Assembly: GCA_011319805.1 (NCBI GenBank)
Contig: SJRY01000250.1
Coordinates: 558,001 to 622,000, forward strand
Length of the DNA stretch: 64,000 nucleotides
Origin: Macrocybe gigantea
Lineage: Eukaryota; Basidiomycota; Agaricomycetes; Agaricales; Callistosporiaceae
Reading direction: 5' to 3'
Translations under genes and position numbers: made by a program
The notes under the pieces: model-generated
Seen by the model: only the letters and a program-made list of their open reading frames with translations
What the model was told of the DNA's origin: nothing
Databases searched by the model: none
In this document: piece after piece, positions 31,130-43,017 of the stretch
How positions within the stretch are numbered: the first letter of the stretch is position 1
Layout of the letters: every line of letters begins with the position of its first letter

Positions 31130-33282
31130 ATGGCTCAGGTTATTGTCGTCGGAGGCGGCCTTGCTGGCCTTTCTGCTGCACACACTCTCCTCGAACGAGG
31201 TGCAAATGTCTTGCTGCTCGACAAGCAAGGGTATGTTTTCCAGTTAGCGTTCCAGGCCCCCGGTAATTTGACCCCCGGTTTTCTTAGCTTCATGGGTGGC
31301 AATTCGACCAAGGCCACGTCTGGTATCAACGGCGCTGGCACACAGACGCAGCAACAGCTTGGTATTCCGGATAGTGCAAAGGTCTTTTTCGAAGACACTA
31401 AACGCTCGGTGCGAACGTTTTGTGCACACATGCCCCCACCCTTTCGAACTTACATGGCATTCTAGGCCCGCGATCTCGCTCGGGATGATCTGATTCGCGT
31501 CCTCACTGGACGTTCTGCGGATGCCGTTCATTGGCTACAGGAGAAGTTTGCGCTCGATCTTTCCAAGGTCTCCCGCTTAGGCGGACACACGTATCCACGC
31601 ACGCATCGTGGTGACGCGCAGTTCCCGGGCATGGTATATTCTCCTCTTCCGGCACAAGTCGTTCCGGTCAATAACCTCCTATTCATTTATGCAGGTGATT
31701 ACTTATGCACAGATGGAAAGACTCGAGGATCTTTCGGTCAGCAACCCGGAGCGGGTCAAAATCTTGAAGAAAGCACGTGTGAATAAGCTGATCAAAGACG
31801 ATTCTGGCGCTGTCGTTGGCGTTGAGTATGCACACGGTGGAAAAACGGAATCGGCCTACGGTCCCGTCATCCTTGCTACCGGCGGCTACGCCGCTGACTT
31901 TACCGAGAATTCTCTCCTTAAGCAACACCGTCCCGAATTGTGGGACCTCCCTACGACCAACGGCGACCACTGCACTGGCGACGGCCAGAAGATGGCCATG
32001 GCAATAGGTGCAAGTGGCATCGACTTGGAGAAAGTTCAGGTTCACCCCACAGGGTTGGTCGATCCTAAGGACCCAGACGCGAAAGTCAAGTTCTTGGCCG
32101 CTGAGGCTTTACGCGGTGTCGGTGGTTTGCTCCTCGACAACTCAGGCGCTCGTTTCGTCGACGAACTTCAACATCGTGATTACGTCACTGGGAAGATGTG
32201 GGAGAATGGGAAAGTGAGCTTTTCTTGGTTGATGAATCTGTACCTTGACCGTTTATTTTTTTTTTCCGTCCAGTATCCTATCCGCCTTGTCCTCAACGGT
32301 CCAGCATCCAAGGACATTGAGTGGCATTGCAAGCACTACGTCGGCCGGGGTTTGATGAAGAGAATCGAGGGTGGCGATGCCCTTTCCAAGGAATTCGGTC
32401 TCCCTCCTGCTGTCCTCAAGAAAACCTTTGAAGATTACAACCAAGTTGTCCGCGCCAAGAAGGACCCCTTCGGAAAGAAGGTAACGCGCTTCGCGTCATT
32501 ATCGGTGTACGTGATTTACTGTCGTGGATGGTAGTTTTTCCAAGGAGAGTGGAAGTACGACGATATCTTCCATGTTGCGATCATGACACCAGTCCTCCAT
32601 TACACTATGGGCGGTCTTGAAATTGATGCTGAATCTCGCGTCGTCGCCAAGTCAGGCAAGCCTATCCCGGGTCTTTTTGCTGCTGGTGAGGTGGCTGGTG
32701 GCGTCCACGGCGCCAACCGACTTGGCGGCTCTTCCCTGCTCGGTTGCGTCGTCTTCGGACGCGTCTCGGGTGACTCCGCTGCTGCTTATCTTTTGCAGAC
32801 GGCAAGCGCTGCGATCCAGAAGGCTGGTGGCCGTCTGAGCGCACTTGCCGGTCAACTCGGTTCGAGCTCGTCCGCAGCACCCTCGCAACCAGCAGCTGCC
32901 CCCGCAGCGCCCGTGGGCAAGCCCACATCGGGCACCTACACTCTTGATGAGGTAGCGAAGCACAACAAGAAGGATGATGTTTGGGTGGTTATTGACGGGC
33001 AGGTTTTGGACGTGACCGAGGTTTGTTTCTGTCGCCGCTGTGAACGAATGCCTACGTTGGCTGACCTGTATTGCTAGTTCCTGCCTGACCATCCCGGAGG
33101 CGAGAAAGCCATCATGCTATACGCTGGCCGTGATGCGACAGAAGAGTTCAACATGCTTCATGACCCCAAGGTAGTTTTCTCATGAAACTGTTTGTATCTT
33201 TTAATTTTGACTTCGCCACTCTCGGAAATAGGTCATCCCACGGTATGCACCAAATGCTGTTATCGGAAAAGTCAAGGCATGA
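31130..33282 (+). CDS. OSM1: Soluble fumarate reductase with C-terminal cytochrome b5 domain
   Basis: FAD enzyme reducing fumarate to succinate, used to reoxidise FADH2/NADH at low oxygen. N-terminal dinucleotide-binding motif '[21 protein letters not shown]', then '[17 protein letters not shown]', '[13 protein letters not shown]', '[11 protein letters not shown]', '[11 protein letters not shown]', '[12 protein letters not shown]', '[14 protein letters not shown]', '[21 protein letters not shown]'. An Ala/Ser/Pro linker leads to a cytochrome b5 domain: '[19 protein letters not shown]', '[24 protein letters not shown]' with the heme-ligand HPGG His and the later 'LHDPKV'. No obvious presequence is seen, so a cytosolic form is likely. 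About eight exons; the frame is intact. Confidence 0.92.
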
Positions 33283-33638
33283 GATTTCAGTCTAACTTGG
33301 ACGACCTGCATCTATCGCTCTGTAGAACAGTCCTGCTTTGGGTCCATCTGTATCACAAAAATTGCTATTTGCTGTCATCCGCTGTAATAGTCATTATATA
33401 TATATTTTTTCTCATTCATCGAACTGCCGATACGATCTTGGAGCCTTCACCGTGAATGAGTTATCGGCCAGTCCCTGGAAATGCATGGGCATTAGATCTG
33501 GCGTGCATGGTGTGACGGCACGGATGGAGAGGTTTCATTCCGCACGTCGAGCAGCCATGGGCAATGAGGCTTCCAACAAGGTTTAGAATACTTAAAGCAT
33601 TGTTGCCTCGCGCTAGTGCACCGTTCTCACCTTTCGCC

Positions 33639-35647
33639 ATGACACAACCAGCAACCCAAGAAACCGCTCCCCTTCTTCGAGGAAACGCCCGACGGGCAGC
33701 CGGACACTTAGACGAAGAGTACCAAGAGGCCAACCTGAAGGCGCGCCGCATCGTTTGGTGGAGTCTCACTGTCCTGTTCGTCGTGGGCCTCGTCCTGATG
33801 CTGGCGTTCCAACACTGGTTACATGACTCGTTCTACCCCTGGCTCGGGCTGCTGCCCAGGAACCCGAAGCTGGCAGCGTCAGCCATCCTCAGTAGGGCAC
33901 CCGTAATCGTAAGACTTTTTTTGCCCACAGTCCCGTTTTTGGATGCGGTCTCGTTCTCGATGAGCTCCTGAATTGACTTTCGTGGACGCGTTTGTTCCGT
34001 AGGATGGACATATAGGTATTTCAAGCGCCATTGGCGCGGGTTTCTCCCACGTCTGATACCACTTATCGGAAAAAAAAACCTGTTGCAGATCTCCCGATAC
34101 TCGTTCGAGCGCTTTACGGCAATAATGTGTCTGCCGTCGATTTGAATGATATGCCTGAGCACGTCGATATTCCTCGCTTGAAGAGAGGAAAAGTCGGCGG
34201 CTTCTTCTGGTAAGGAAAGCTCCGCAGCACCCGTTCTTTGCGACGGTTCTCAGTCGGTTACTCAGGTCCGCGTATGTTCCTTGTGCCGATCCCGACGAGG
34301 AAGGGGACGACTTTTTGACTGCCACCTGGCGCGTAAGGTCCGTCATAATGTGCTGCGTTCGTGGAAAGACGAGGATCACGTCATTCATTGTATAGGGACA
34401 CGTTAGAACAGATCGATGTAGCCAAGCTCTTGATTTCAAAATATCCAGATGTAAGTGGAAAAAAAAAAGATGTCTTCCTGCGTTACCCAGCAACCACGTT
34501 CTGATGCCCCACAGACGTTCCAACTTGCTCTGAGTGTGAGCGACATCAAATCAGCTATTGTTCATGGCAAGATAGCCAGTCTCTTGGGCGTGGAAGGGTA
34601 AGGCTCAGAACACCTCGGCGTTCGTCTTTGCACTCATGTTGTCCTTGGCCGATGCCACTTAGCGGTCACCAACTAGGCAATTCAATATCCGTATTGCGAC
34701 AATACCACGCTTTGGGTGTCCGTTACTTGACCTTGACCCACACATGCCACAACGCATTCGCCGATTCGGCTGGTTTCTTTCCAGGCATAGAACCTCTTCA
34801 TCACGGATTAAGGTTCGCCGTTATGTCATTAACTCCATTAGCAGCCCAAGTGTGACCGTAGATGTTCTTCGCTTTGACACCCTGCAGCCCTCTGGGTCGC
34901 CGCCTGATTGATGAAATGAACCGGCTCGGCGTTATTGTCGACCTCTCACATACTTCTGATGCAACAGCTGAACAAGCGCTGAGGTATTCGGACGCGCCCG
35001 TAATCTGGTCTCATTCGTCTTCTCGTGCGTTGCAAAATGTGCCTCGCAATGTTCCAGACTGGCTACTGCGTCAGGTCGGCACCGGTGAGGGCAAGAAGGA
35101 CGCCCTGATCATGGTACATCAAAATTGTTCAACTTGCATCTTATCATTACTCACGCCGCTCGATTTCCCGCGGTTCCATCAGGTGAATTTTGCCCCTTAT
35201 TTCATTGCTGAGCCCGGGAAAGCGACGTTGAACGCCGTGGCCGACCATATTGAACACATCGCCAACGTAACTGGCAGGAAGCAGTCAGTAGTTGCCTAGT
35301 TTCATTCGACCCGAGTTTAAAGTTTGACGCGCGTGCTTAGCGTCGGTCTGGGTTCAGATTATGATGGCATTAGCGAGACGCCCGACGGCTTGGAAGATGT
35401 TTCAAAGTATCCTGACCTCGTGGGTCCTTTTTGAATTATTCCTTGTGCTGTCGAAAGACCCTAAGGCCCTGCTTTTGTTCAGATTGCGGAGATGTATAGG
35501 AGAGGGTGGTCCAAGATGGATATCGCTGGCCTAGCAGGGGCAAACTTGTTGCGAATCTTGGATGGTGTTGAGCGGGTCGCAAAACAGCTTGCCGGCAAAA
35601 GTCCTATTGTTGATCTATACAAGAAGAGAACTGATATCCCGCTGTGA
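33639..35647 (+). CDS. Membrane dipeptidase (M19, renal dipeptidase type)
   Basis: A zinc enzyme cleaving dipeptides. The N-terminal cytosolic part is followed by one membrane helix ('[20 protein letters not shown]'), so the enzyme is type II with the catalytic part outside. The first metal site 'DGHID' needs a 13-nt exon (34003-34015) between introns of 94 and 73 bp. Other motifs: '[16 protein letters not shown]', 'LGVEGGHQLGNS' with the bridging Glu, '[14 protein letters not shown]', '[10 protein letters not shown]' and '[11 protein letters not shown]' with zinc His residues, and '[11 protein letters not shown]'. It ends '[10 protein letters not shown]' at TGA 35645-35647. All expected metal ligands appear present. 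Confidence 0.88.
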
Positions 35648-36009
35648 CCTCGCGTGTACGATACGAGACCGTAGTATTTTGCATTTCATTCGAGTTCGCT
35701 GGCATGATTTCCTATGTAGCTTTGCATAATACCCAAGGTTGTGCCGAGTAACATGCAGACATCATGAATTAGGCGTTTATTCCCCTTGGAGATAGCGTAT
35801 AATATGCGCTCGCATGCCCCATTCATCGGTCGTAGTTGGCCGGGTTCAATCACGCAGCAAGCAGCCGAGCAGCACATCATAGATAGATCTGACAGTTGAT
35901 GATGGGCGATATGTTCGTGGAAAAGAGAAAAAGATGGCATGGTGAACACGCATATGTCACTTCATGATCTGTATTTGCGTTCATCCATCATACGTCCTAT
36001 TTGTCTGAT
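35648..36009. other. Convergent intergenic stretch
   Basis: Between the dipeptidase stop and the UCH37 stop. It should hold both 3' UTRs. A minus-strand open frame of 87 codons (35686-35949) has no recognisable domain and is not called. Confidence 0.4.
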
Positions 36010-37221
36010 TTAATCTTCGTCCATATCCTTTCCAGATGCTTGTCTTTGCTGAAGTCTAGAACGCATCGTTTGTATGGCTTGGTCGCGCGCTGCATCTAGC
36101 TTTCCGCTCTTTGCCAGCGCCAGCAGAAGCCCATGTATAAGGCCGAGGTGGTTATGCCGACGAAGGCTGTTTTCAAACTGGGTCATAAATCAATATTCTA
36201 GAACTTGAATATCCTATGACAATCACGGGGACTCACCATCCAGCGTTCTCTTTTTGAGTTTTCATGAGAAATTTTGGCGATGATTTCTGATTCCGCCGTT
36301 GTGTTGCTCTGGGACTGTGCCTGCCTCAACTGTGATTGCAGAATGGGAAGGGGATCATCACGGAGCGCAAGCAGGCTGAATTCGAGCTTGTGACAAGGAT
36401 GATGAGCATGAAATCCATCTCTCTTCGATCTGTGGTACTCACTGAGCCCTCGGGGTACGTCGCAATGCGACTTTCTATCACTTCTCTAGACCGGTTTCCA
36501 TACTACTTGAGTTCGGCGGAAAAATTGCGGAAAATGATGACACTAACCGAGCCTTCTTCACCCAGCCTTCACCTTGCTCCTCGTATGCACCATGGCGAAC
36601 AGGACACTGTTTTAGGCCATCGAGCTCATACAGCACTCCCATGTAGGGAAGGTACACAACGAAATGGTAAGCATCTTCGCTTTTCCGCGGGAGTCCGAGC
36701 TCGTCCAAAGAAATCGCGCTGGGAGGCGTGAGCGAGTTGTGGGCTTCCCTGAGCCAATCTGCACTCGTGATGACCATGCCGCGAGTCTGGGGATCCATCC
36801 CCGCCGTGAACGCGGTCAAGTCAGCGAGTTGCTGCCCAGTTTTTAGCGATGGTATATTTCCCAAAGCATTCAGAACGGCGAGCGTCGCGCAAGCGTTGTT
36901 GACGACCTGATGAGCAAAGAAGCCAGGAAACTCAGTGTCGTACGAGCCACCAGTCGATGGAGCGGTCCCTTGATGTGACGTAGGCAACCATTTGAATAAG
37001 AATATCAGGGCATGCAGTGGTTGCATAGAAGCAAGGGACTCTGGATCAAGCGAGTAGAGATCATCGACGATGAGAGGCACACCAAGCGTTTTGAGAAGCT
37101 CGCTGCAGGTGCGTCGTCGGAGTTGATCATAGCGACGGTATGACATGACGAGAACTCACGTGAAAACGCCTGGATCTGACTCAGTCAAGTTCCAGCCGCT
37201 AGTTTCATCTTCTTCCGACAT
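36010..37221 (-). CDS. UCH37: UCH37/UCHL5 deubiquitinase
   Basis: A cysteine protease of family C12 that trims ubiquitin at the proteasome. Start 'MSEEDETSGWNLTESDPGVF' (ATG 37221), then 'ELLKTLGVPLIVDDLYSLD', 'ALIFLFKW', oxyanion and catalytic Cys in 'QVVNNACATLAVLNAL', 'LREAHNSL', catalytic His in 'EDAYHFVVYLPYMG' and Asp in 'LYELDGLKQCPV'. The C-terminal exons encode 'LEFSLLALRDDPLP', 'HENSKRERWMFENSLRRHNHLGLIHGLLLALA' and an acidic end, the ULD-like tail that binds the proteasome. Stop TAA at 36010-36012. Head-to-head with MED31. Confidence 0.92.
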
Positions 37222-37329
37222 TTTTGGGGGACTGTAGGTCGGCTAGTTGGTGCGTAGGACAAAGGTTGCGTCGGGACGAAAAGCCACGGACGTGTCTCGG
37301 GGAGGGAGTAGACACGAACTCGGCGTCGT

Positions 37330-37339
37330 GTCACGTGAC
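37330..37339. promoter_or_regulatory. GTCACGTGAC palindrome in UCH37/MED31 promoter
   Basis: A perfect 10-nt palindrome between the divergent starts at 37221 (minus) and 37390 (plus). It contains the bHLH core CACGTG (37332-37337). Its palindromic form would allow use in both directions. Confidence 0.5.
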
Positions 37340-37389
37340 CTCGTGATCATGGAATGGTGTACAGGCAAACTCGGCTGCGTCTTGCAAAC

Positions 37390-37796
37390 ATGTCTTTGCC
37401 AGAGGTGGCCGTGTCCACCAGTCCAAAGGATGATGCAAAATTGCTCAATCGTGCCAGATTTGAGCTAGAATTAGAATTTGTGCAGTCGCTCGCCAATCCA
37501 TTTTATCTGCATTCACTGGCACAACAAAACATTTTGGAACAACCGGCGTTCGTCAATTACCTCGAATATCTGCTTTATTTCAAGGAGAAGGACTATGCAC
37601 GTTTCATCCAGTCAGTGTCAAGACATTTTTTTCGAGAATGAATCTGCCCGTAACATCGGAACGAACTAGCTATCCGCATGCACTCCACCACCTCGATCTT
37701 TTGCAACACGAACAGTTCCGGGCCGAGCTGAAGAGGGACGAGTTCTTCCGAGAGTATCTGCATCAGAAACAGTTCGATCACTGGCGGACTTGGTAA
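37390..37796 (+). CDS. MED31: Mediator complex subunit 31
   Basis: A small conserved subunit of the Mediator middle module linking regulators to RNA polymerase II. Two exons: 'MSLPEVAVSTSPKD' followed by 'RFELELEFVQSLANPFYLHSLAQ', 'FVNYLEYLLYFKEKDYARFI', then an intron with GTCAGT donor, then 'YPHALHHLDLLQ', 'FRAELKRDEFFREYLHQKQFDHWRTW' and TAA at 37794-37796. Length (about 115 residues) and all core motifs fit the family. Confidence 0.95.
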
Positions 37797-38035
37797 TACG
37801 CGACTGCTGGTTCCGAAGTGCCTGTTGCTGACCAGGATGTAAAGGAGGGAGCCTAAAAAAGCCGGCGCGCCAATAGATGCGAATGGTGCGGAGCGACAAG
37901 GCGAACTCAAGGCATCCATTACCCAGCGATGAAAATGGAGAGCCGCGATAGCACCAGGGAGTTGGTGGAATAGTTAGTTTTCCCGTGTAATTGCCTGTCA
38001 CGTTACCTGGAAATGCTGTGACATGCCTTCTTGCC

Positions 38036-39753
38036 ATGCGACGACTCTCTCTTACAGACGAGTATTCACGGGATGAAGACTCGACACGGGAACTTCATCC
38101 CCGGCACAGCTTCCAACGAGATGGGCGGCCAATTGTAGACGAATTTGCCCTCGTTGACGCGCACGATGCCCCCCTTTCCGTCAAAAAACGTTTGTGGTGG
38201 AGGAATGCGGTCGTGAACATGGCCTTCATTGCTACGTGGTAGGTCACCAGCTGTGTTTTTTCGTGCCCAACAGAGAGTCACATCGACAGGTTCCTCTTCG
38301 CCACTGTTCTTTCTGTGTACAACAAATGGATGTTCTCGGTCGATCACTTCGCCTTTCCGTACCCCCTCTTCGTCACGACTATGCATATGTATGTCCAGTT
38401 TGTCCTTGCGGCCGCCATGCGAAACATATGGCCACGGCACTTTAAACCCAAAAATAGTCCATCGAGACGCGATTACTGGTGAATATGTTCATGACAGTGT
38501 CAGTCACATCAGGGGCGACTAACCACCGACGGTTTCCCGAATGCAGCGTAAAGGCTCTGCCCACGGCAGTGACATCAAGCTTAGATATTGGATTGTCTAA
38601 TTTTTCGTTGAAAACGATCACGCTATCCTTTTACAGTACGTGCTGTCGCGCTAGCGAGACTTGAAGCTAATGCTCGTCCAGCCATGTGCAAATCCTCTTC
38701 GCTAATATTTGTGCTAATATTTGCGTTCCTCTTCCGACTCGAACGCTTTTCGTGGCGCGTCATCGGCGTCATACTCCTCATCTTTGCAGGTGTGCTTCTT
38801 ATGGTGGCTACAGAGACCAGGTTTATTCTCGAAGGCTTCTTGCTGGTGATCAGCGCCAGTGCATTTGGTGGTTTGCGATGGAGTCTGACGCAGTTACTTC
38901 TTCGGGACCCAAAAGTAGGCCTGGACAACCCAGCCGCAACTATCTACTGGCTTGCTCCTGCGATGGGCGGCACTCTAGCCATTATCAGTGCTATTGTTGA
39001 CTCTTGGATGAAGCTTTTCCGAAGCGAATTCTTTGCCACTGGTACAAAGAGTCTGGAAACGATCTTTTTCTTGACCGCACCAGGCATCATTGCCTTTGGG
39101 ATGGTGTTAAGCGAATTTTAGTGGGTCCCATCCCTTTCCTGGGTAGTGAAGTGGCCTTGACATCCGTATGGTGCCCAGCATAATCAAACGTACAGGAGTA
39201 ATTCCCATGTCGATAGCTGGTATAGCGAAGGAGGTTACCACCATCACTATTTCTGCGTGGTTCTTTGGTGATCAACTGACACCGTTGAACATCACCGGCG
39301 TTGCCGTGACTATCTCTGGTGAGGTTTTTTGTTTTTGTTTTTTTTTCCCCGCATCACTCGGGTGCCGTGGAAACTGACGCACGGCGGGGATGAACAGGCA
39401 TAATGCTCTTCACATTTCACAAGTATCGCAAGTCTATAGAGTCGAAAGTTCCGCTAGACGCGCACGGCAATCCGATATTTGTCGACGACGCCAATTCTGA
39501 TACATTTGATGGGGGAAGAAGCCAATACGTCGAACTTGATGAAACCGTTCGATTGACTAGTGGGAGTTCACATGCTAGTGATGACCTGGAGGTGATGATT
39601 TTTTGCCAATTCGGATCAAACGACGCAGACTGAATCGAGTGACCTGCCCGGCAGGATGATGACCGTGAAGGACGTGGGCCGGAGCTGGAATTTGGGACTG
39701 GAGATGATGGAGAAGACGGAGGAACTTATACCACGTCGGTCACTAAACCATAG
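38036..39753 (+). CDS. Drug/metabolite-type transporter, triose-phosphate/nucleotide-sugar family
   Basis: A multi-pass carrier of the TPT/EamA group, probably in the Golgi or ER membrane. The N-terminal tail ends near 'VKKRLWWRNAVVNMAFIATWF', the first helix. Then follow 'FATVLSVYNKWMFSV', 'FPLFVTTMHMYVQF'-like sequence, 'SLDIGLSNFSLKTITLSFYTMCKSSSL', 'LIFVLIFAFLFRLERFSW', 'VIGVILLIFAGVLLMVATET', 'WLAPAMGGTLAIISAIVDSW', 'GIAKEVTTITISAWFFGD' and 'LNITGVAVTISGIMLF'. About ten helices. The acidic C-terminal tail ends 'TYTTSVTKP'. It resembles yeast Ymd8 and its relatives; the substrate is unknown. At least six introns. Confidence 0.85.
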
Positions 39754-40574
39754 CCTGATGTCATGATACCCCCATTGTGAGGCGATTCGGTATATTAGAG
39801 AGGAATTAAAAATAAGTAATAAGGAAGACGGGGGCGCTGTCGAGTGGGGATTGGGAAGACCGCGGGGGATGCAGGGCATTGCAATAGCCCTTGACAGGAT
39901 CCAACATGTTATGCGAGGGACGCCGCACTTTCTCCATTGGCGGGTCGAGGCTGAGAAAAAGGCGGCCTCATGACTGGGACTGTATCATTTTGGCAGACAA
40001 GTGCATCAACCCGTAGCTATCAAAACAAGCTGGAGCAGATGGCGCAGACATTGGCTCCGTGATAGGGTTCCTTGATCGCAAGAGGACTGAGAGGGTCGCA
40101 GGCGGAGTCAAGACCGTCGACCGAATGAAGAGTGAGTTTTGGAAAGTGAAAAGATATTTTGCGTGCCGCGGCGATCGAAGGGCCACGTGGCGTTATACGA
40201 GCACGCGTTGCCGACGGAATGCTGGCTCGCCGGAGTCCAGAGTAACGATCACGCGCTTTTTGTCCAGCCAGTCCTCCTTTGTCTCCAACGAGTTCTAGGA
40301 TAAGCGAGGCACACGCTGCCAGACCCGCCTATTGCTTCAAAAATACCCACGTCGCAGTAGTGAAACGGGCGCAAGGGCCGGCCTGGCTGTGTGTCGATTT
40401 CTAAGGCAAAAGATCCGATCGGAGTGCAGCAAGCCTCAGCGGCTGTGTTGAAACCTGTCTTTTTCCTTTTTTTTTTCCTTTCCTTTCTTTTCTTTTTAGG
40501 GTATACCCAAACCGTCACAAGTGGTGACTCCTCCGATATATAGTCCTCTACCCATCACTCTGATCGACATCTCA
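39754..40574. other. Long intergenic region with pyrimidine tract
   Basis: About 820 bp upstream of the Zn2Cys6 regulator. Contains CACGTG at 40184-40189 and a long CT tract at about 40457-40499, typical of fungal core promoters, followed by 'GATATATAG' about 40 bp before the start codon. No gene recognised. Confidence 0.5.
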
Positions 40575-42044
40575 ATGGACGACACTTTCCAGTTCATCAT
40601 CGAATCGCCCCAGCACAACCAGGGCCACAAGAAGCGTCCCCGCCTAGTCACTTCCTGCGACAATTGGTATGTCCTACTTTGTTTGATCGTCTTTCATCGC
40701 ACTTATCCCCAATCCCCCATCAAGCCGTCTTAAGAAAATCAAATGCCTCCAGCCAACCCCAGAGGCAAAATGTGAGGCGTGCAAGGCCTCCAAAATACCA
40801 TGTCGATTCCGCGACAGGGAAAGGTATTTTGCGGAGCGCAGCCGTGCCATCGCCGGGCCCAGCGTAAATTCGGGCTATTCTGATGAGCAAAGGTGCGTCT
40901 TAGCCTGGCTCTTGTAACATTTGCGCCACATCCACAAGCCAGGCTCCACAGATCAGACAACAGCGCCACGCTGGATGCATTTTCTGTAGCCTCTGGTTCT
41001 TCCAGTCCGTCAATGTCTCACATCGCAACTCGTTCTACGTCCCATTCTCCAAAGGCCAGTGGCTTGGTGGGCCCTGAAGGAGAGGCGAACGGCAGGTATC
41101 AGTCGTATCCTCCAGATCCCCGGCACGTACCCACTCGGTGCGTTCCTTTTGCATCCTTATATGGAATGTTTTTGGCGTTGACTCCCAACGTCCCCCTTTT
41201 TGTTCCTCATTTGCGTTAATAGACATGCTGGTTCATCGTCCATCTCATCTTATCACCACTCACGCAGCGACTCGTTAGGTTACGCCTACATTCCTCCGAG
41301 TTCCACTCCCCCGCTTCATAATTCTCGTCCCTCCCCCCAGCAAAGCTCCCGTCCTCTTCCTCTGTTCGACGTAGAACACCCTCAATTCCCTTATGGTTCG
41401 CTAATGCAACATTATGCTCAACTATTCTTCGAGCATTACGGCTCGGAATTTCCATTTCTGTCCTATGAAGATACCCTGAAGGAGGTCTGGGACAGGACGC
41501 TGCCCGCTGCATTGGCAAACTGCATAGCGGCCCTGGGTTCAAGGCGAGTCTACGGTTGCGAGGCGATGCGTGGCTGCCATGCTCAATCGGCTGTGTAGAT
41601 TCTCCACTTTACCCGAACTCACGATGCGCGGCCTCCACAATGTCGCCGAGACATACGTTGATAACGCCAAGGTCGGTGCCTTGCCACTTGTTAGGAGCCA
41701 GCTGGGAAGCCTGACTTTGCGACAGACCATTCTGTCATCGATAACACATATACCTACCATGGATACCCTGCACGCGTTGATGCTCGTCTCATGGTCGGAG
41801 TACAAAAACAACAAAATTACTGGTACGTTCATATGCCGTCTTTCTCGACATGATGGCTGACCTTTTAGCAGGTTTTCGTGCGTACTATCAAATGGCTATG
41901 AGAATGGCTATGGATCTAGGTCTCTCAGACCAGAACGCAATCCAAGTCCATCTTGGAGAGCGCGAACGCAATCGCAGGCGATTGACGTGGTCTAATATCC
42001 TTCAACTCCATGCCGCAGCATCGTCATCGTCATACAGCAGGTAA
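40575..42044 (+). CDS. Zn2Cys6 fungal transcription factor
   Basis: A DNA-binding regulator with a binuclear zinc cluster. 'RPRLVTSCDNC' is joined across an intron to 'RLKKIKCLQPTPEAKCEACKASKIPCRFRDRERYF', giving the six cysteines. After Ser/Pro-rich linkers the regulatory domain begins: 'HYAQLFFEHYGSEFPFLSYED', 'ANCIAALGSRFSTLPELTMRG', 'MDTLHALMLVSWSEYKNNKITGFRAYYQMAMRMAMDLGLSDQ', 'RRLTWSNILQLHAAASS'. One intron (41544-41598) begins GC (GCGAGT). The frame stops soon after the start of the regulatory domain, making the protein shorter than usual for this class; further exons downstream were not found. Confidence 0.8.
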
Positions 42045-43017
42045 TATTTTGGTAGCCGGTGGGACATGGATATATCCCCTTTTATTTGCATTATACATCC
42101 AGGATGTTTTGACTATGAACTGACAAGCTGTACTCTACATTACAAATAATGCTAATGCACGTCGTCTTTCCGTGCCAGAGTGGTCTGGCACTGCAGCACC
42201 TGCGTGAGTCATCTGAACGCTTACGTTGTGTTCTCCTTCCTTCGCGGCAATTGTTGGATAGACTCCAAGACTGCGCGACAGCCCATCATTGCATCAGACC
42301 CACCGGTGCGGTATCCGAAACTGTAAACATAGATGTGATCGATGTTGCATATGGTGCCATCTCCGTTTTCTTTCCCTTTTTCAACTTTAATTTTTCCATA
42401 GCCGCCCATGGTTCTGATTTCGCGTACTGGACGGAAAATACAGACCGAATCGTAGTTCTCGTTACGTCGGCAGTTGCCATTCCCCGTCCTGGTTGAAAAG
42501 TCACTCAATGTTGCTCTGACATGGCCGTCTAGTGTGTCATGTACAAATATTGACACAGGACACACATGACCTCCTCCTCCTCCTAGTCATGGGTCTCGGC
42601 GTCCCATCAGTCCTGGCGGCATGGGAACACTTGGCTCTCGATGGCAAGCTTCAAACCGCGAATTCACAGACAGTGCGCGATACGCATCAAAAAATCAACT
42701 CTTTGACAGTTGTACCTCGCTCGCCACCGATTTGATGTCAGATTACAGCACTTGGATACACGCATGCTGTTCTCTCGCTCCCCACTTGATGCCTCGTCAG
42801 ACGGCTTGCAGGCATTTTTTTTCTGTGACGTGCGATTGTCAGCGCTCTTGTCATCTGGGCGCCATCTTCCACTCCTCCCTTCCATCAGTTAAACCTTGCT
42901 AGCCGTTTCTGCATACTCTCCTACCCTACATCCGCCCCCCTCCCAAAGCCAAGTCGCCAGGTTGGACCGGGCTGTGTGAGAAGGGCTCGCTTGACTTTGA
43001 GGGTCGTCGTTCCACAT
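42045..43017. other. Region without a clear gene
   Basis: Nearly 1 kb after the truncated regulator. It has several modest open frames on both strands (for example 42221-42565 minus, 42532-42735 plus), a CTCCTCCTCCTCC run near 42570 and a pyrimidine-rich stretch near 42360-42400. It may hold decayed 3' exons of the regulator and the promoter of the next gene. No family recognised. Confidence 0.4.

Noticed and set aside
42221..42565. Minus-strand open frame of 114 codons
   Set aside because: No domain, no splice context and it is opposed to the likely 3' remains of the regulator.
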